Below, piece by piece: positions 1 to 9,469 of a DNA stretch of 64,000 nt (the first letter of the stretch is position 1; the number at the start of each line of letters is the position of its first letter). The stretch is from Aminobacter sp. J41 (lineage in GTDB: Bacteria > Pseudomonadota > Alphaproteobacteria > Rhizobiales > Rhizobiaceae): contig NZ_JAGL01000007.1 in NCBI RefSeq assembly GCF_000526635.1, forward strand, positions 81,694 to 145,693, in the 5' to 3' direction. The notes under the pieces are model-generated. The model had not been told where the DNA came from. It was given only the letters and a program-made list of their open reading frames with translations, and searched no databases. Both the position numbers and the translations under genes were made by a program.

Positions 1-307
1 GGAAAATCGCGCCTAGATCGCATCCTCCCAAGACTTTGACCGCGCAGGAGAACGGTTATTTTTCCGTCCTCTCGGTTATGTAGCTACATTAGACCAAGCA
101 TCGCGGGAATGTCATCAAGAATTTTGCGTTCTCTGACTGCCTCTTGTGCTGCAATGCACAAAAGGTTCCCAAGGCCTGCCTAAACGGTAGTCATGGGAGC
201 CATGTCGGCGTCCGGGTTTCCAAGCTGCCATGAAATCGCTATGAAGCCCACGACTATTCAGCCCCGCGCGCGCTGATTCCTGGCGCGGCCTTTTCATGGA
301 CTTGCCG
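1..307. other. Gene-free region upstream of proS
   Basis: No reading frame here has a plausible ribosome binding site or a recognisable product. The stretch presumably holds the promoter and leader of the proS-lolC-lolD operon and the tail of whatever lies to the left. I see no strong hairpin plus T-run and no sigma-70 promoter I would defend. Confidence 0.5.
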
Positions 308-1630
308 ATGCGTCTTTCGCGTTATTTTCTGCCGATCCTCAAGGAGAACCCCCGCGAGGCCGAGATCGTCTCCCACCGCCTGATGCTGCGCGCCGGCATG
401 ATCCGGCAGCAGGCTGCCGGTTCGTTCGCGTGGCTGCCGCTCGGCAAGCGCGTGCTCGACAAGGTGTGCAACATCATCCGTGAGGAGCAGGACCGCGCCG
501 GCGCGCAGGAGCTCTTGATGCCGACCATCCAGTCGGCCGACCTGTGGCGCGAGAGCGGCCGCTACGACGACTACGGCAAGGAGATGCTCCGCATTGTCGA
601 CCGTCACGAGCGCGACATGCTCTACGGCCCGACCAACGAGGAGATGATCACCGACATCTTCCGTTCGTACGTCAAGTCCTACAAGGACCTGCCGCTGAAC
701 CTTTACCACATCCAGTGGAAGTTCCGTGACGAGGTCCGCCCGCGCTTCGGCGTCATGCGCTCGCGCGAGTTCCTGATGAAGGACGCCTATTCGTTCGATA
801 TCGACTATGAGGCCTCGAAGGCGGCCTACAACCGCATGTTCGTATCGTACCTGCGCACCTTTGATCGCGTCGGCATGAAGTCGATCCCGATGCGCGCCGA
901 CACCGGCCCCATCGGCGGCAACCTCAGCCACGAATTCATCATTCTCGCTGACACCGGCGAGAGCGCCGTCTTCTGCCACCGCGACTTCCTGACGATGAAG
1001 GTGCCTGGCGTTGACGTCGACTACGCGAATGACGCCGAGATCGCCGGCATCGTCGATGCCTGGACGAAGCCCTATGCGGCAACCGAAGAGATGCACGACG
1101 AAGCTGCGTGGGGCTCGATCAATGGGGACCAGCAGGTCGCAGCGCGCGGCATCGAGGTCGGCCACATCTTCCACTTCGGCGAAAAGTACTCGAAGCCGAT
1201 GAACGCCAAGGTCATGGGTGCGGACGGCAAAGAACACTTCGTGTCGATGGGCTCCTATGGAATCGGTCCGTCGCGTCTCATCGCCGCGATCATCGAGGCA
1301 AGCCACGACGAGAACGGCATCATCTGGCCGGAGTCGGTCGCGCCGTTCGACATCGCGCTGATCAACATGAAGGCCGGCGACGAAGCCTGCGACAAGGCAT
1401 GTGATGAGCTCTATGCGCAGCTCACCGCTGCCGGCAAGGATGTGCTATACGACGACACCGACCAGCGCGCGGGCGGCAAGTTCGCCACCGCTGACCTCAT
1501 CGGCCTGCCGTGGCAGGTCATCGTCGGTCCGCGCGGCATCGCCGCCGGCGAGGTCGAGGTCAAGAACCGCAAGACCGGCGAGCGCGAGACGATGCCGCTG
1601 TCCGGTGTGGTCGCACGGTTCGCCGCATGA
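308..1630 (+). CDS. proS: Prolyl-tRNA synthetase, short alphaproteobacterial form
   Basis: This cytoplasmic class II aminoacyl-tRNA synthetase charges tRNA-Pro with proline. The 440-residue product begins [15 protein letters not shown], the usual start of rhizobial ProRS, so I prefer the ATG at 308 over the in-frame ATG at 296. Class II motif 2 is visible around residues 140-160 ([17 protein letters not shown]) and motif 3 near GSYGIGPSR, followed by a C-terminal anticodon-binding domain. At 440 residues it lacks the ~180-residue INS editing insertion of the E. coli enzyme, which is normal for this lineage; editing is usually left to separate proteins. The stop overlaps the start of the lolC-like gene by an ATGA junction, which indicates translational coupling. 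Confidence 0.96.
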   Translation: MRLSRYFLPILKENPREAEIVSHRLMLRAGMIRQQAAGSFAWLPLGKRVLDKVCNIIREEQDRAGAQELLMPTIQSADLWRESGRYDDYGKEMLRIVDRHERDMLYGPTNEEMITDIFRSYVKSYKDLPLNLYHIQWKFRDEVRPRFGVMRSREFLMKDAYSFDIDYEASKAAYNRMFVSYLRTFDRVGMKSIPMRADTGPIGGNLSHEFIILADTGESAVFCHRDFLTMKVPGVDVDYANDAEIAGIVDAWTKPYAATEEMHDEAAWGSINGDQQVAARGIEVGHIFHFGEKYSKPMNAKVMGADGKEHFVSMGSYGIGPSRLIAAIIEASHDENGIIWPESVAPFDIALINMKAGDEACDKACDELYAQLTAAGKDVLYDDTDQRAGGKFATADLIGLPWQVIVGPRGIAAGEVEVKNRKTGERETMPLSGVVARFAA

Positions 1631-2913
1631 GTGACGCTGCCGCGAAGAGACCTGCGGGGGCAGGACCGTTCTCAACGTTCGAGCGCATGGTGGCCTGGCG
1701 CTACCTGCGCTCGCGCCGGAAGGACACGGTCATTTCGGCCATCTCGCTGATCTCCTTTCTCGGCATCATGCTGGGCGTAGCGACGCTAATCATCGTAATG
1801 GCGGTGATGAACGGTTTTCGCGCCGAGCTTCTTACCCGCATTCTCGGCGTCAACGGTCACCTGATCGTGCAGCCGATTGACCGTGCCTTTGACGACTACG
1901 CACCCGTGGCCGGCCGCATCGAGGGCGTCGAAGGCGTCCGCTACGCCATCCCGCTGGTGGAAGGTCAGGTGCTGGCCACAGGCCGCATGGGCCCGGGCTC
2001 CGGCGCATTGGTGCGCGGCGTCTCGGACGAAGACATCATGAAGCTGGAGCTTGTCTCGCGGAATGTCCGCCAGGGCTCGCTCGTCGGCTTCGCCGCCAGC
2101 GAGGGTGTCGCCATCGGCAAGCGCATGGCCGATAATCTGGGACTGGCGGTCGGCGACGGCCTGCAGCTCGTTGCGCCGGAAGGCGATGTGACGCCCTTCG
2201 GCACCACGCCGCGGCAGAAAACCTATCCGATCGTCGCCATCTTCGAAGTCGGCATGTCGGAATACGATTCCTCGATCATTTACCTGCCGCTTGCAGAGGC
2301 GCAGATGTTCTTCAACAGCGAAGGCGTCGCGCAGAGCATCGAGGTGTTCGTTGACAATCCGGACGCGGTCGACGAGCTTCGCACTCCGATCGAAGTGGCC
2401 GCGCAGCGGCAGATTCTCATCACCGACTGGCGCCAACGCAACCAGACCTTCTTTTCGGCCCTGCAGGTCGAGCGCAACGTCATGTTCATGATCCTCACCC
2501 TGATCGTGCTGGTGGCGGCTTTGAACATCATTTCCGGCCTCATCATGCTGGTGAAGGACAAGGGCAGGGACATCGCCATCCTGCGCACCATGGGCGCGAC
2601 CAGCAGCTCCGTCATGCGCATCTTCATGATGACGGGCGCCGCCATCGGCGTGCTCGGCACGATCGCCGGTGTCGTCCTTGGCGTGATCGTCTGCCTCAAC
2701 GTCGAGTCGATCCGTCAGTTCTTCTCCTGGCTGTCCGGCACGACGCTGTTCAATCCCGAACTTTACTTCCTGTCGACCCTTCCGGCGAAGATGGACCTGA
2801 GCGAAACGGTCTCGGTCGTCATCATGGCGATCACGCTGTCGTTCATCGCTACCCTGTTCCCGGCCTGGCGCGCCGCCAAGCTCGATCCCGTTGAAGCGCT
2901 GCGGTACGAATAA
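1627..2913 (+). CDS. lolC: LolC/LolE-family lipoprotein-releasing ABC transporter permease
   Basis: This is the inner-membrane permease that, with LolD, extracts outer-membrane lipoproteins and passes them to LolA. The 428-residue product has one N-terminal transmembrane helix (about residues 30-55), a large periplasmic domain, and three C-terminal helices in a FtsX-like fold; the motif [18 protein letters not shown] is typical of LolC/E. The ATG at 1627 overlaps the proS stop (ATGA), and the stop overlaps the lolD start (TAATG). One permease gene plus lolD is the common alphaproteobacterial arrangement, so it may act as a LolF-like homodimer rather than a strict LolC. Confidence 0.93.
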   Translation: MSDAAAKRPAGAGPFSTFERMVAWRYLRSRRKDTVISAISLISFLGIMLGVATLIIVMAVMNGFRAELLTRILGVNGHLIVQPIDRAFDDYAPVAGRIEGVEGVRYAIPLVEGQVLATGRMGPGSGALVRGVSDEDIMKLELVSRNVRQGSLVGFAASEGVAIGKRMADNLGLAVGDGLQLVAPEGDVTPFGTTPRQKTYPIVAIFEVGMSEYDSSIIYLPLAEAQMFFNSEGVAQSIEVFVDNPDAVDELRTPIEVAAQRQILITDWRQRNQTFFSALQVERNVMFMILTLIVLVAALNIISGLIMLVKDKGRDIAILRTMGATSSSVMRIFMMTGAAIGVLGTIAGVVLGVIVCLNVESIRQFFSWLSGTTLFNPELYFLSTLPAKMDLSETVSVVIMAITLSFIATLFPAWRAAKLDPVEALRYE

Positions 2914-3596
2914 TGGCACAAAAGCTGCTGCTGGAACTCAAGGCCGTCGACCGGATCTACCACGAGGGCGACCGCAAGCTGGTCATCCTCGATAAGGCTG
3001 ACTTTGTCCTGCGGCCGGGCGAGATGGTTGCGCTTGTGGCGCCATCGGGTGCGGGTAAATCGACGCTGCTGCACACCGCGGGCCTGCTCGAGCGTGCTGA
3101 CGGCGGCGAGGTCTTCCTGTCCGGTGTCCCGTGCGGGACCCTGTCGGACGACGACCGTACCGCTATCCGCCGCAACGACATCGGCTTCGTCTACCAGTTC
3201 CATCACCTCCTGCCGGAATTCACAGCGCTGGAGAACGTGATGATGCCGCAACTGGTCGCGGGCCTGTCACGCCAGGAGGCGAAGGAGCGCGCGATCCAGC
3301 TGCTCGACTACATGAAGATCGGCCATCGTGCCGTTCACCGCCCGGCAGAGCTGTCGGGCGGTGAACAGCAGCGCGTCGCCATTGCCCGCGCTGTCGCCAA
3401 TGCGCCGTTGCTGCTGCTTGCGGACGAGCCAACCGGCAATCTTGATCCGTCGACGGCGTCCTATGTCTTCGACGCGCTTGAGGCGCTCGTGCGCCAGTCA
3501 GGCCTGTCGGCCCTGATCGCGACGCACAACCACGATCTTGCGAACCGCATGGACCGGCGCGTGACCCTCTCGCAGGGCAAGATCGTCGAGTTCTGA
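2913..3596 (+). CDS. lolD: Lipoprotein-releasing ABC transporter ATP-binding protein LolD
   Basis: LolD is the cytoplasmic ATPase that powers lipoprotein release. The 227-residue protein shows Walker [10 protein letters not shown] (about residues 43-51), a Q-loop at [11 protein letters not shown] (93-103), the ABC signature LSGGEQQR (147-154) and Walker [14 protein letters not shown] (166-178), the last two as in the LolD/MacB branch. Its ATG overlaps the permease stop, so the two subunits are co-translated. It is the last gene of the proS-lolC-lolD operon; a strong hairpin series and terminator follow at 3626-3705. Confidence 0.95.
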   Translation: MAQKLLLELKAVDRIYHEGDRKLVILDKADFVLRPGEMVALVAPSGAGKSTLLHTAGLLERADGGEVFLSGVPCGTLSDDDRTAIRRNDIGFVYQFHHLLPEFTALENVMMPQLVAGLSRQEAKERAIQLLDYMKIGHRAVHRPAELSGGEQQRVAIARAVANAPLLLLADEPTGNLDPSTASYVFDALEALVRQSGLSALIATHNHDLANRMDRRVTLSQGKIVEF

Positions 3597-3625
3597 TCTT
3601 CTTTTCCAGCTTCGCCTGAAAGTGC

Positions 3626-3705
3626 GGAGCCGACCCTTGGGGAAAGGGCCGGCTCCTGAACCCGGTCTATGGGGACGGGGAGGGTGGGGACTCGACCGGG
3701 TTTTT
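3626..3705 (+). terminator. Tandem hairpins and intrinsic terminator after lolD, with G-rich loop
   Basis: Two hairpins follow lolD. The first pairs GGAGCCG (3626-3632) with CGGCTCC (3650-3656), with further pairing of CCCTT to AAGGG inside. The second pairs AACCCGGTC (3659-3667) exactly with GACCGGGTT (3694-3702) and runs into five T residues (3701-3705), a canonical Rho-independent terminator on the plus strand. Its 26-nt loop contains four G-runs (3671-3689) separated by one or two bases, which fits a G-quadruplex pattern. The last part (3682-3699) recurs exactly at 6241-6258. It may be only the lolD terminator, or the 3' end of a small RNA released from the transcript. Confidence 0.75.
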
Positions 3706-3783
3706 CCGTCGCCTCGGTGAGGCTAATCCGTTCAGAAACGTGCGCGCAGCGAGGCGCGAACTGCGCCTCGCTGGTATCTGCGA

Positions 3784-4398
3784 TTAACGCTTGCCGCCGA
3801 CGCTGCCGACGAGGACGTTGCGGCCGTCGTCGATAGCGACCCACATGCCGGCATGCTTGGACGACTGGCGCTTGAGGAAGCGGTAGTCGGTATCATGCCA
3901 GGCAAGGACGCGGCCCTCGAGATTGTCGAGGATGAAGTCGCCCATGCTGGTCTGGACGGTGAGGACTGCATGACCGTCGCCGTTCGGCTGGCGGACGACG
4001 GTGATCAGCAGGTTCGCCGCTGGAACACCGGCCTTCATCAGGAGGCGGCGCTTCTCAAGGACATAGTCCTCGCAGTCGCCAATCCCGTTGACCGGGTAGG
4101 ACCAGTGCTCCTCGACGCCCCAGATCTCGTAGTCGGTGCGCGGCGTGATCATGGTGTTCACGACGTTGTTGATCTCGATGATCTTGGCCCACAGCTCGCG
4201 GGTGAGTTCTACTGGACGTGTCTCACGCAGGCGCTGGCATTCCTGTGGCGCGCGCTGGCAGAACTCGTAGTGGCCAACCGGCTGGGTGGACAGGCCGCCC
4301 GTCTGCATGAAGGGTTGCGCGGCGTTAGCTGCTCCGGCGGTGGAACCTGCAACCGCCATGAAGAGAGCTGCCAGCAGCTTGTTGGTTGTTTTCCCCAT
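3784..4398 (-). CDS. Periplasmic transglutaminase-like cysteine proteinase (BTLCP family)
   Basis: The 204-residue protein has a signal peptide (residues 1 to about 27, ending ANAA) and a BTLCP (DUF920) domain. The predicted catalytic triad is visible: Cys109 in NGIGDCEDY, His143 in GDGHAVLTV and Asp158 in FILDNL. The family is common in rhizobia and is often linked to LapG-like periplasmic proteolysis of adhesins or to c-di-GMP signalling, although many members have no proven substrate. A gene with two PilZ domains lies upstream on the same strand, which fits a c-di-GMP theme, but that link is inference. Confidence 0.88.
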   Translation of the reverse strand: MGKTTNKLLAALFMAVAGSTAGAANAAQPFMQTGGLSTQPVGHYEFCQRAPQECQRLRETRPVELTRELWAKIIEINNVVNTMITPRTDYEIWGVEEHWSYPVNGIGDCEDYVLEKRRLLMKAGVPAANLLITVVRQPNGDGHAVLTVQTSMGDFILDNLEGRVLAWHDTDYRFLKRQSSKHAGMWVAIDDGRNVLVGSVGGKR

Positions 4399-4612
4399 TT
4401 GCGTCTCCCCTGTGTTGAGGAGACTATGGCAGATGCGAATTTATTCGATGCAAAGGTGCGAAGTACAAATTGGTTCAAATTCGAATGAATCGGTTGTAGA
4501 TCTCGTTAAGCGTAAGAACAGGGTAAGAATAAAATTGTATTCGATTTTTCGATAAAATTTGAGTGGAACGGATATGCGTCTGGAAACGGTTTGCCGGACG
4601 ACCAAAAGCAAA

Positions 4613-4633
4613 GGGCCAGCACGCGGCTGGCCC
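4613..4633 (-). terminator. Intrinsic terminator downstream of the PilZ gene
   Basis: Read on the minus strand, GGGCCAGC pairs with GCTGGCCC around a 5-nt loop and is followed by a T-rich stretch (TTTGCTTTT). It lies about 30 bp past the PilZ gene stop. The 4400-4570 interval beyond it is distinctly AT-rich and probably carries the promoter of the BTLCP gene. Confidence 0.75.
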
Positions 4634-4659
4634 TTGTCTCGATGCGGATGTGAGGATGA

Positions 4660-5259
4660 TCAGCGGCGGCCGGAGAACTCGGCGACGAGAACCTCTTCGC
4701 GCTGCACGGCCGCGAACTCGATGGCGATGCCTTCCTGAAAGTGACGCACCACACGGCCCCGCATGGTGCCGAGCAGAACCGGCTGGCCGAGTTCCGGCTT
4801 GGCGTCGACCTCGATCGCGGCGCCCGACAGCGACAGGTCGATGATGCGGCACTTGTACTGGCTACCGTCGGCAAGCTCGAGCGTGGTCATCGGATTGCGT
4901 GGCGACACGCGTTCGTGGCGGCGATCCTCCGGCAGGTCGAGTTCATGGCGGTTGGCGAGCCAGGTGAGCTGCGCGGCGAGCTTATCGCGCTTTCGCTCCG
5001 AGGCGATCAGCTGCATGGCGAAGCCGCCGTCGATGATGCGCGTCACCACGCCTTCGACACGGCCGATGTGGTCGAGATAGGCGATCACCTTTTCACCGAG
5101 CGCGCCGGGACGGTCCGCGCGCAGGGCGACGTCGCCCGGCGACATGTCGATGACATGGCACGGATACTCCGAGCGATCCTCGAGCATGTAGCGGCCGTAG
5201 ATCTTCACGCGTACGCGCTGGAACCTGCGTCGCTCTGTTCTGCCCGGCGCAATCATCAT
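4660..5259 (-). CDS. Protein with two PilZ domains
   Basis: The 199-residue protein contains two PilZ-like domains in tandem. The first has RRFQRVRV (11-18) and DMSPGDVAL (38-46); the second has RRHERVSP (113-120) and DLSLSGAAI (141-149). These correspond to the RxxxR and D/NxSxxG signatures that bind cyclic di-GMP in active PilZ domains. In the first, the DxSxxG element reads DMSPGD, with a shifted glycine, so it may be degenerate; the second looks intact. It has no signal peptide or membrane segment and should act in the cytoplasm. It starts at a tandem ATG-ATG. Confidence 0.85.
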   Translation of the reverse strand: MMIAPGRTERRRFQRVRVKIYGRYMLEDRSEYPCHVIDMSPGDVALRADRPGALGEKVIAYLDHIGRVEGVVTRIIDGGFAMQLIASERKRDKLAAQLTWLANRHELDLPEDRRHERVSPRNPMTTLELADGSQYKCRIIDLSLSGAAIEVDAKPELGQPVLLGTMRGRVVRHFQEGIAIEFAAVQREEVLVAEFSGRR

Positions 5260-5387
5260 CGCTGCCGCTACCCCGATCTAGCCGTTCCAAACCCAGTTGT
5301 TCCTGTTTGACACAGGAAGTTCGGGCGCAGACTAACGGAAGGCCGGTTAAGAAGCAGTAATGCCCCAAAAGAGGACGAAGTAACGCC

Positions 5388-6029
5388 TTAGCGCTCTCGT
5401 CCGCCCTCGATCACGACCAGATGGCGAACGCGCCGTCCCGCTTCGGGTGTTTCCGGCGTGACGGGCAGCATCTGGTTCTCTGCTGGTGCAATCGGCGGTA
5501 CGGTGACTGCTGGCCGGGTGGCAAGCAACGCAGGTTCCCGGGCCGGGTCGACCACGCGCAGCGTGTCGATCGAAGCCTCGATGATCGGGTCGGTTCCCAG
5601 CCAGTAGGGGCGGTGGAGGGGGGTGATCGCCCCCAGCACGCGCGGACTGCCGAGCCCTCCCTCGAGCGGCAGCAGCACCATCTCAAACTGGTTGGAACGG
5701 CCGGAAAGGGTGGCGCCCTCGAAGGTGATGGCGATCACCGACTTGTTGTGAAAGGCGGAATGGGTGAAGCGCGACAGCACGCGCTGGTCGCGATGAACCC
5801 AGGCGGAAAGGAACGAATAGCCCTTCAGCTCCCGGCCGAATGTGGCGCAAAGCCGCGTGCCTGCCAGGCGAAATACTGGTTCGCCGCGGGAATCTTTCTC
5901 AAGAATAAAAGTATCTGCCAGCAAGGACTTGATGTCCGCCGGTTCGATCTCGGTGCGTCGCGGCGCGGGACGCTTGCCCCGCAACCTGTTCCAATACTGG
6001 AACAATGCGATCGTTCCTTCGTGCTTCAT
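5388..6029 (-). CDS. PAS domain-containing protein
   Basis: This 213-residue soluble protein matches the rhizobial PAS_5-type family: an N-terminal FQYWNRLRGKRPAP segment, then a PAS core of about 120 residues (FILEKDSRGEPVFRLAGTRLC...), then a proline- and alanine-rich C-terminal tail ending VIEGGRER. No kinase, GGDEF or DNA-binding domain is fused to it, so it is probably a stand-alone sensor or adaptor. It lies upstream of the double PilZ gene on the same strand, about 130 bp away. No ligand can be assigned. Confidence 0.8.
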   Translation of the reverse strand: MKHEGTIALFQYWNRLRGKRPAPRRTEIEPADIKSLLADTFILEKDSRGEPVFRLAGTRLCATFGRELKGYSFLSAWVHRDQRVLSRFTHSAFHNKSVIAITFEGATLSGRSNQFEMVLLPLEGGLGSPRVLGAITPLHRPYWLGTDPIIEASIDTLRVVDPAREPALLATRPAVTVPPIAPAENQMLPVTPETPEAGRRVRHLVVIEGGRER

Positions 6030-6481
6030 AAACTCTTACCGCCCCTGTCCCTCTTGCGGTTGTCCCATGGGCGAACAGAACTTTTGATTCCCATGAGAGT
6101 CATGCCTGCACAAGCAGGAGCCATGCCAGTACCGTTAACCGTTTTGCACGCGGTTCCGATCCGTTAGGGTTAATAAAGGGTATACGTTGCCGAACTCACT
6201 TTCCTGTGACAAGTAACACCCACTTCAAAGCGACGGGCTCGGGTGGGGACTCGACCGGACATCTTTGGGGCGGAGCTCGGGGGGGCTCCAACCTGCGGCC
6301 GTTCAGGGGAAACCCTGGACGGCTTTTCATTTTGGTCGCGCTCTGGCACGGTCACGGCATTGTCAGTTAGCGTGCGGCAACATGGTTCTGGTCTCTGACG
6401 CGATGCGTCGTAGGGTCAAAATGGTTCCCGCAAGGCGCTTGCCGGCAGACAACACCTGACCCTCTAGCCAGAACAGTTTGC
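6030..6481. other. 450-bp divergent intergenic region with a candidate small RNA
   Basis: The PAS gene reads left and the rhomboid gene reads right from this gap. It contains AT-rich sequence near 6130-6190 that could hold promoters, and the repeated G-rich motif plus terminator described separately at 6235-6333. I found no open frame with a ribosome binding site. No strict sigma-70 promoter can be named with confidence. Confidence 0.5.
6235..6333 (+). ncRNA. Candidate small RNA ending in an intrinsic terminator
   Basis: The segment begins with a G-rich run that includes an 18-mer (6241-6258) found exactly in the lolD terminator loop. A small hairpin follows, pairing GGAGC (6272-6276) with GCTCC (6285-6289). 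A terminator hairpin then pairs CCGTTCAGGG (6299-6308) with CCCTGGACGG (6313-6322) around a GAAA tetraloop, followed by CTTTTCATTTT. No gene lies upstream on this strand for at least 2.6 kb, so the terminator must end either an independent transcript or background transcription. The 5' end is a guess. Confidence 0.4.
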
Positions 6482-7228
6482 ATGACCGCCGAACACCAAG
6501 TCCCGCCGCCATCCGCTTCCGACCCGCGGGCCCAGGACGTGCCGCCACCGGCACGCGAACCGGTTTTCAACCTGGCGGGCGTGGTGATTGCGCTGATCGC
6601 CCTGTGCGTGGCGATCCACCTGGTGCGCATGTACCTGCTGAGCGAGGCCGACGACTTCGGCGTGATGTTGCGCTTCGCCTTCATCCCGTTGCGTTATACC
6701 GGCGGCTACCAGATGGACATCTTTGCCTGGCTGGCGCCGGTCACTTATTCGCTGCTTCATGGCAACGCCGCGCACCTGATCATCAATATGATCTGGCTTG
6801 CCGCCTTCGGCTCGCCCTTGGCAAATCGAATCGGCGTCGTCCGCTTCCTTCTGTTCTGGATCGTCACTTCGGTTGCGGCGGTCGCGCTGCATTTCGTTCT
6901 GCATCCTACCGATGTCGCGCCGCTGGTTGGCGCGTCCGGTGCGATCTCCGGAATGATGGGCGCCGCCGCGCGCTTCCTGTTCCAGATCGACCGCAGGCGC
7001 CGGCGGCCGTGCTTCAGCGGCAACGTCCGCTCGTTCAGGCAGGTATTCAGCTCGCGCTCGGCCCTTACCTTCCTTGGGGTCTGGCTCATCGTGAACGTGT
7101 TGACGGCATTCGGCTTCGGCGCGCCCGACGACGGGGGCAGCATTGCCTGGGAGGCGCATATCGGCGGCTTCCTCGCCGGCTTCTTCCTAATCCGGCTGTT
7201 TGACCGGCAGCCTCTACGCGAGCCTTGA
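6482..7228 (+). CDS. Rhomboid-family intramembrane serine protease
   Basis: The 248-residue protein is a polytopic membrane protease that cleaves substrates within the bilayer. The catalytic serine lies in GASGAISG (Ser152), the catalytic histidine in EAHIGGF (His226), and the oxyanion motif HxxxN is at HLIIN (98-102). A proline-rich cytoplasmic N-terminus of about 28 residues precedes the first helix, and six membrane segments can be traced. An arginine-rich loop (171-175) follows the catalytic serine helix. The natural substrate is unknown. The CBS gene follows 76 bp downstream in the same direction and may be co-transcribed. Confidence 0.92.
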   Translation: MTAEHQVPPPSASDPRAQDVPPPAREPVFNLAGVVIALIALCVAIHLVRMYLLSEADDFGVMLRFAFIPLRYTGGYQMDIFAWLAPVTYSLLHGNAAHLIINMIWLAAFGSPLANRIGVVRFLLFWIVTSVAAVALHFVLHPTDVAPLVGASGAISGMMGAAARFLFQIDRRRRRPCFSGNVRSFRQVFSSRSALTFLGVWLIVNVLTAFGFGAPDDGGSIAWEAHIGGFLAGFFLIRLFDRQPLREP

Positions 7229-7304
7229 AAAGCCCTGCATCTCGGCGCACCATGAACTCGGGGTCAGGGCAGCAGTTGGGGCACCGCCAACGGAGGAGAT
7301 GCTG

Positions 7305-7736
7305 ATGACCGTTAAGTCCATTCTCGACGCGAAGGGCCGGGATGTCGTTACGATCGAGCCCGACGCAACGCTGCAGGAGGCGGCGCGCCTGCTTGGCCTC
7401 CGCCGCATCGGTGCCGCCGTCGTGACACGAGCGGACCGGACAATCCTCGGTATCCTGTCGGAGCGCGATATCGTCCGCCTGATCGGCGAGCGTGGCGCTG
7501 ATGCGCTGGCCATGAACGTGCGCGAGGCGATGACCTCGAAGGTGAGCACCTGCAGGGAAACGAGCACCATCAATGAAGTGATGGAAGTCATGACCCATGG
7601 CCGCTTCCGCCACCTGCCGGTGGAGAAGGACGGCAAGCTTGATGGCATCGTCTCCATTGGCGACGTGGTGAAACGGCGAATCGAAGACGTCGAGCGCGAG
7701 GCCGAGCAGATCCGCGAGTACATCGCGACCGCCTGA
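7305..7736 (+). CDS. Tandem CBS-domain protein
   Basis: The 143-residue protein consists almost entirely of two CBS motifs (about residues 8-60 and 75-125), which together form a Bateman module. Such modules bind adenine nucleotides such as AMP, ATP or SAM. Stand-alone members of this size are common in rhizobia and often annotated as stress-related. The start at 7305 is set by GGAGGAG (7292-7298) six bases upstream; the frame extends further 5' but without a better site. No partner domain is fused, so the controlled process is unknown. A GC-rich hairpin just after the stop may end the transcript. Confidence 0.9.
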   Translation: MTVKSILDAKGRDVVTIEPDATLQEAARLLGLRRIGAAVVTRADRTILGILSERDIVRLIGERGADALAMNVREAMTSKVSTCRETSTINEVMEVMTHGRFRHLPVEKDGKLDGIVSIGDVVKRRIEDVEREAEQIREYIATA

Positions 7737-7967
7737 CGCCGGAGCATCCGCGAGCCGGACCGCGCGGCCCCGGCTCGCCATAGAGCTTTCATCCCTAACA
7801 TCCCGGGGGACCCGCTTTGGCACAGCGGTTTGCGGCGCCCCTGCGACCCTGCATGCAGCGCTGATTGGCCCGAAGCGCTTGCATGAGCGCGCGCTTTGAT
7901 CTAGCGAAACCCAATGTTTTTGTGGCGCGCTCGCGCCTCCGGACCCTGCAGCGACGAACGGACTTCC

Positions 7968-9467
7968 ATGACCATCATCGATACGCGCACACCTGACCCC
8001 AAGCGCCTCATTCCCGGTGCAACCGGTGACTGGGAGGTGATCATCGGCATGGAGGTGCATGCCCAGGTGAAATCCGCCGCCAAGCTGTTCTCCGGCGCCT
8101 CGACTGCGTTCGGTGCTGAGCCGAATTCGAACGTCAGCCTCGTCGACGCCGCCATGCCCGGCATGCTGCCGGTGATCAACGAGGAGTGCGTGCGCCAGGC
8201 TATTCGCACCGGCCTCGGCCTCAAGGCGCAGATCAACCTGAAGTCGGTCTTCGACCGCAAAAACTATTTCTATCCGGATCTGCCACAGGGCTACCAGATC
8301 TCGCAGTACAAGCAGCCGATCGTCGGTGAGGGCACGATCATCATCTCGGTCGGCCCTGACCGTCAGGGCAACTTCGAAGACATCGAGGTTGGCATCGAGC
8401 GTCTGCACCTCGAGCAGGATGCGGGCAAATCGATGCACGACCAGCATCCGACCATGTCCTATGTCGACCTGAACCGCTCGGGCGTGGCGCTGATGGAAAT
8501 CGTCTCGAAGCCGGACATGCGTTCGGCTGACGAGGCCAAGGCGTTCCTAACCAAGCTGCGCACGATCGTCCGTTACCTAGGCACCTGCGACGGCAACATG
8601 GACGAAGGCTCCATGCGCGCCGACGTCAACGTCTCGGTCCGCCGTCCGGGCGAGCCGTTTGGCACCCGCTGCGAGATCAAGAACGTCAACTCGATCCGCT
8701 TCGTCGGCCAGGCCATTGAATATGAGGCACGCCGCCAGATCGCCATCCTCGAGGACGGGGGCGTGATCGATCAGGAGACCCGTCTGTTCGACGCGGTGAA
8801 GGGCGAGACCCGCTCGATGCGCTCGAAGGAAGAGGCGCACGACTACCGCTACTTCCCGGATCCGGACCTGCTGCCGCTCGAGTTTGACCAGGCCTACGTC
8901 GACGCGCTGGCTGCCGACTTGCCGGAGCTGCCGGACGACAAGAAGGCCCGCCTGATCAAGGAACTTGGCCTCTCGGCCTACGACGCGTCGGTCCTGGTTT
9001 CGGAGAAGGCGATCGCCGACTACTTCGAAAAGGCCGCCGCCGGCCGCGACGGCAAGACGGTCGCGAACTGGGTCATCAACGACCTCCTGGGCGCTCTCAA
9101 CAAGTCCGGCAAAGACATTGAAACGACTCCGGTTTCGCCCGACCAGCTCGGTGCGATCGTCGACCTGATCAAGGAAGGCACGATCTCCGGCAAGATCGCC
9201 AAGGACCTGTTCGAGATCATCTGGAACGAGGGCGGCGATCCGCGCGAAGTCGTCGAGACACGCGGCATGAAGCAGGTGACCGACACCGGAGCGATCGAGA
9301 AAGCCGTCGACGAAGTCATTGCTGCCAACCCGGACAAGGCCGAGCAGGCCAAGGCTAAGCCGACGCTGGCTGGCTGGTTCGTCGGCCAGGTGATGAAGGC
9401 TACCGGTGGCAAGGCTAACCCCCAGGCCGTCAACGACCTCGTCAAGGCACGCCTCGGGATCGAATAG
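7968..9467 (+). CDS. gatB: Aspartyl/glutamyl-tRNA(Asn/Gln) amidotransferase subunit B
   Basis: GatB is the kinase subunit of GatCAB, which converts misacylated Glu-tRNA(Gln) and Asp-tRNA(Asn) to the correct species. The 499-residue product starts [32 protein letters not shown] marks the N-terminal GatB domain. [27 protein letters not shown] and the C-terminal YqeY-like tail (residues ~370-499, with [20 protein letters not shown]) complete the family pattern. gatC and gatA are not in this window, so the operon is split as in many rhizobia. The GNAT gene starts 2 bp after the stop and is probably co-transcribed. Confidence 0.96.
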   Translation: MTIIDTRTPDPKRLIPGATGDWEVIIGMEVHAQVKSAAKLFSGASTAFGAEPNSNVSLVDAAMPGMLPVINEECVRQAIRTGLGLKAQINLKSVFDRKNYFYPDLPQGYQISQYKQPIVGEGTIIISVGPDRQGNFEDIEVGIERLHLEQDAGKSMHDQHPTMSYVDLNRSGVALMEIVSKPDMRSADEAKAFLTKLRTIVRYLGTCDGNMDEGSMRADVNVSVRRPGEPFGTRCEIKNVNSIRFVGQAIEYEARRQIAILEDGGVIDQETRLFDAVKGETRSMRSKEEAHDYRYFPDPDLLPLEFDQAYVDALAADLPELPDDKKARLIKELGLSAYDASVLVSEKAIADYFEKAAAGRDGKTVANWVINDLLGALNKSGKDIETTPVSPDQLGAIVDLIKEGTISGKIAKDLFEIIWNEGGDPREVVETRGMKQVTDTGAIEKAVDEVIAANPDKAEQAKAKPTLAGWFVGQVMKATGGKANPQAVNDLVKARLGIE

Positions 9468-9469
9468 CC

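Noticed and set aside
254..1306. 350-residue minus-strand frame opposite proS
   Set aside because: It is a complement shadow of proS with an Asp/Val/Arg/Leu-rich composition typical of antisense frames.
4400..4600. AT-rich patch as a replication origin
   Set aside because: No DnaA-box cluster, iterons or replication genes are near; a promoter region is enough to explain it.
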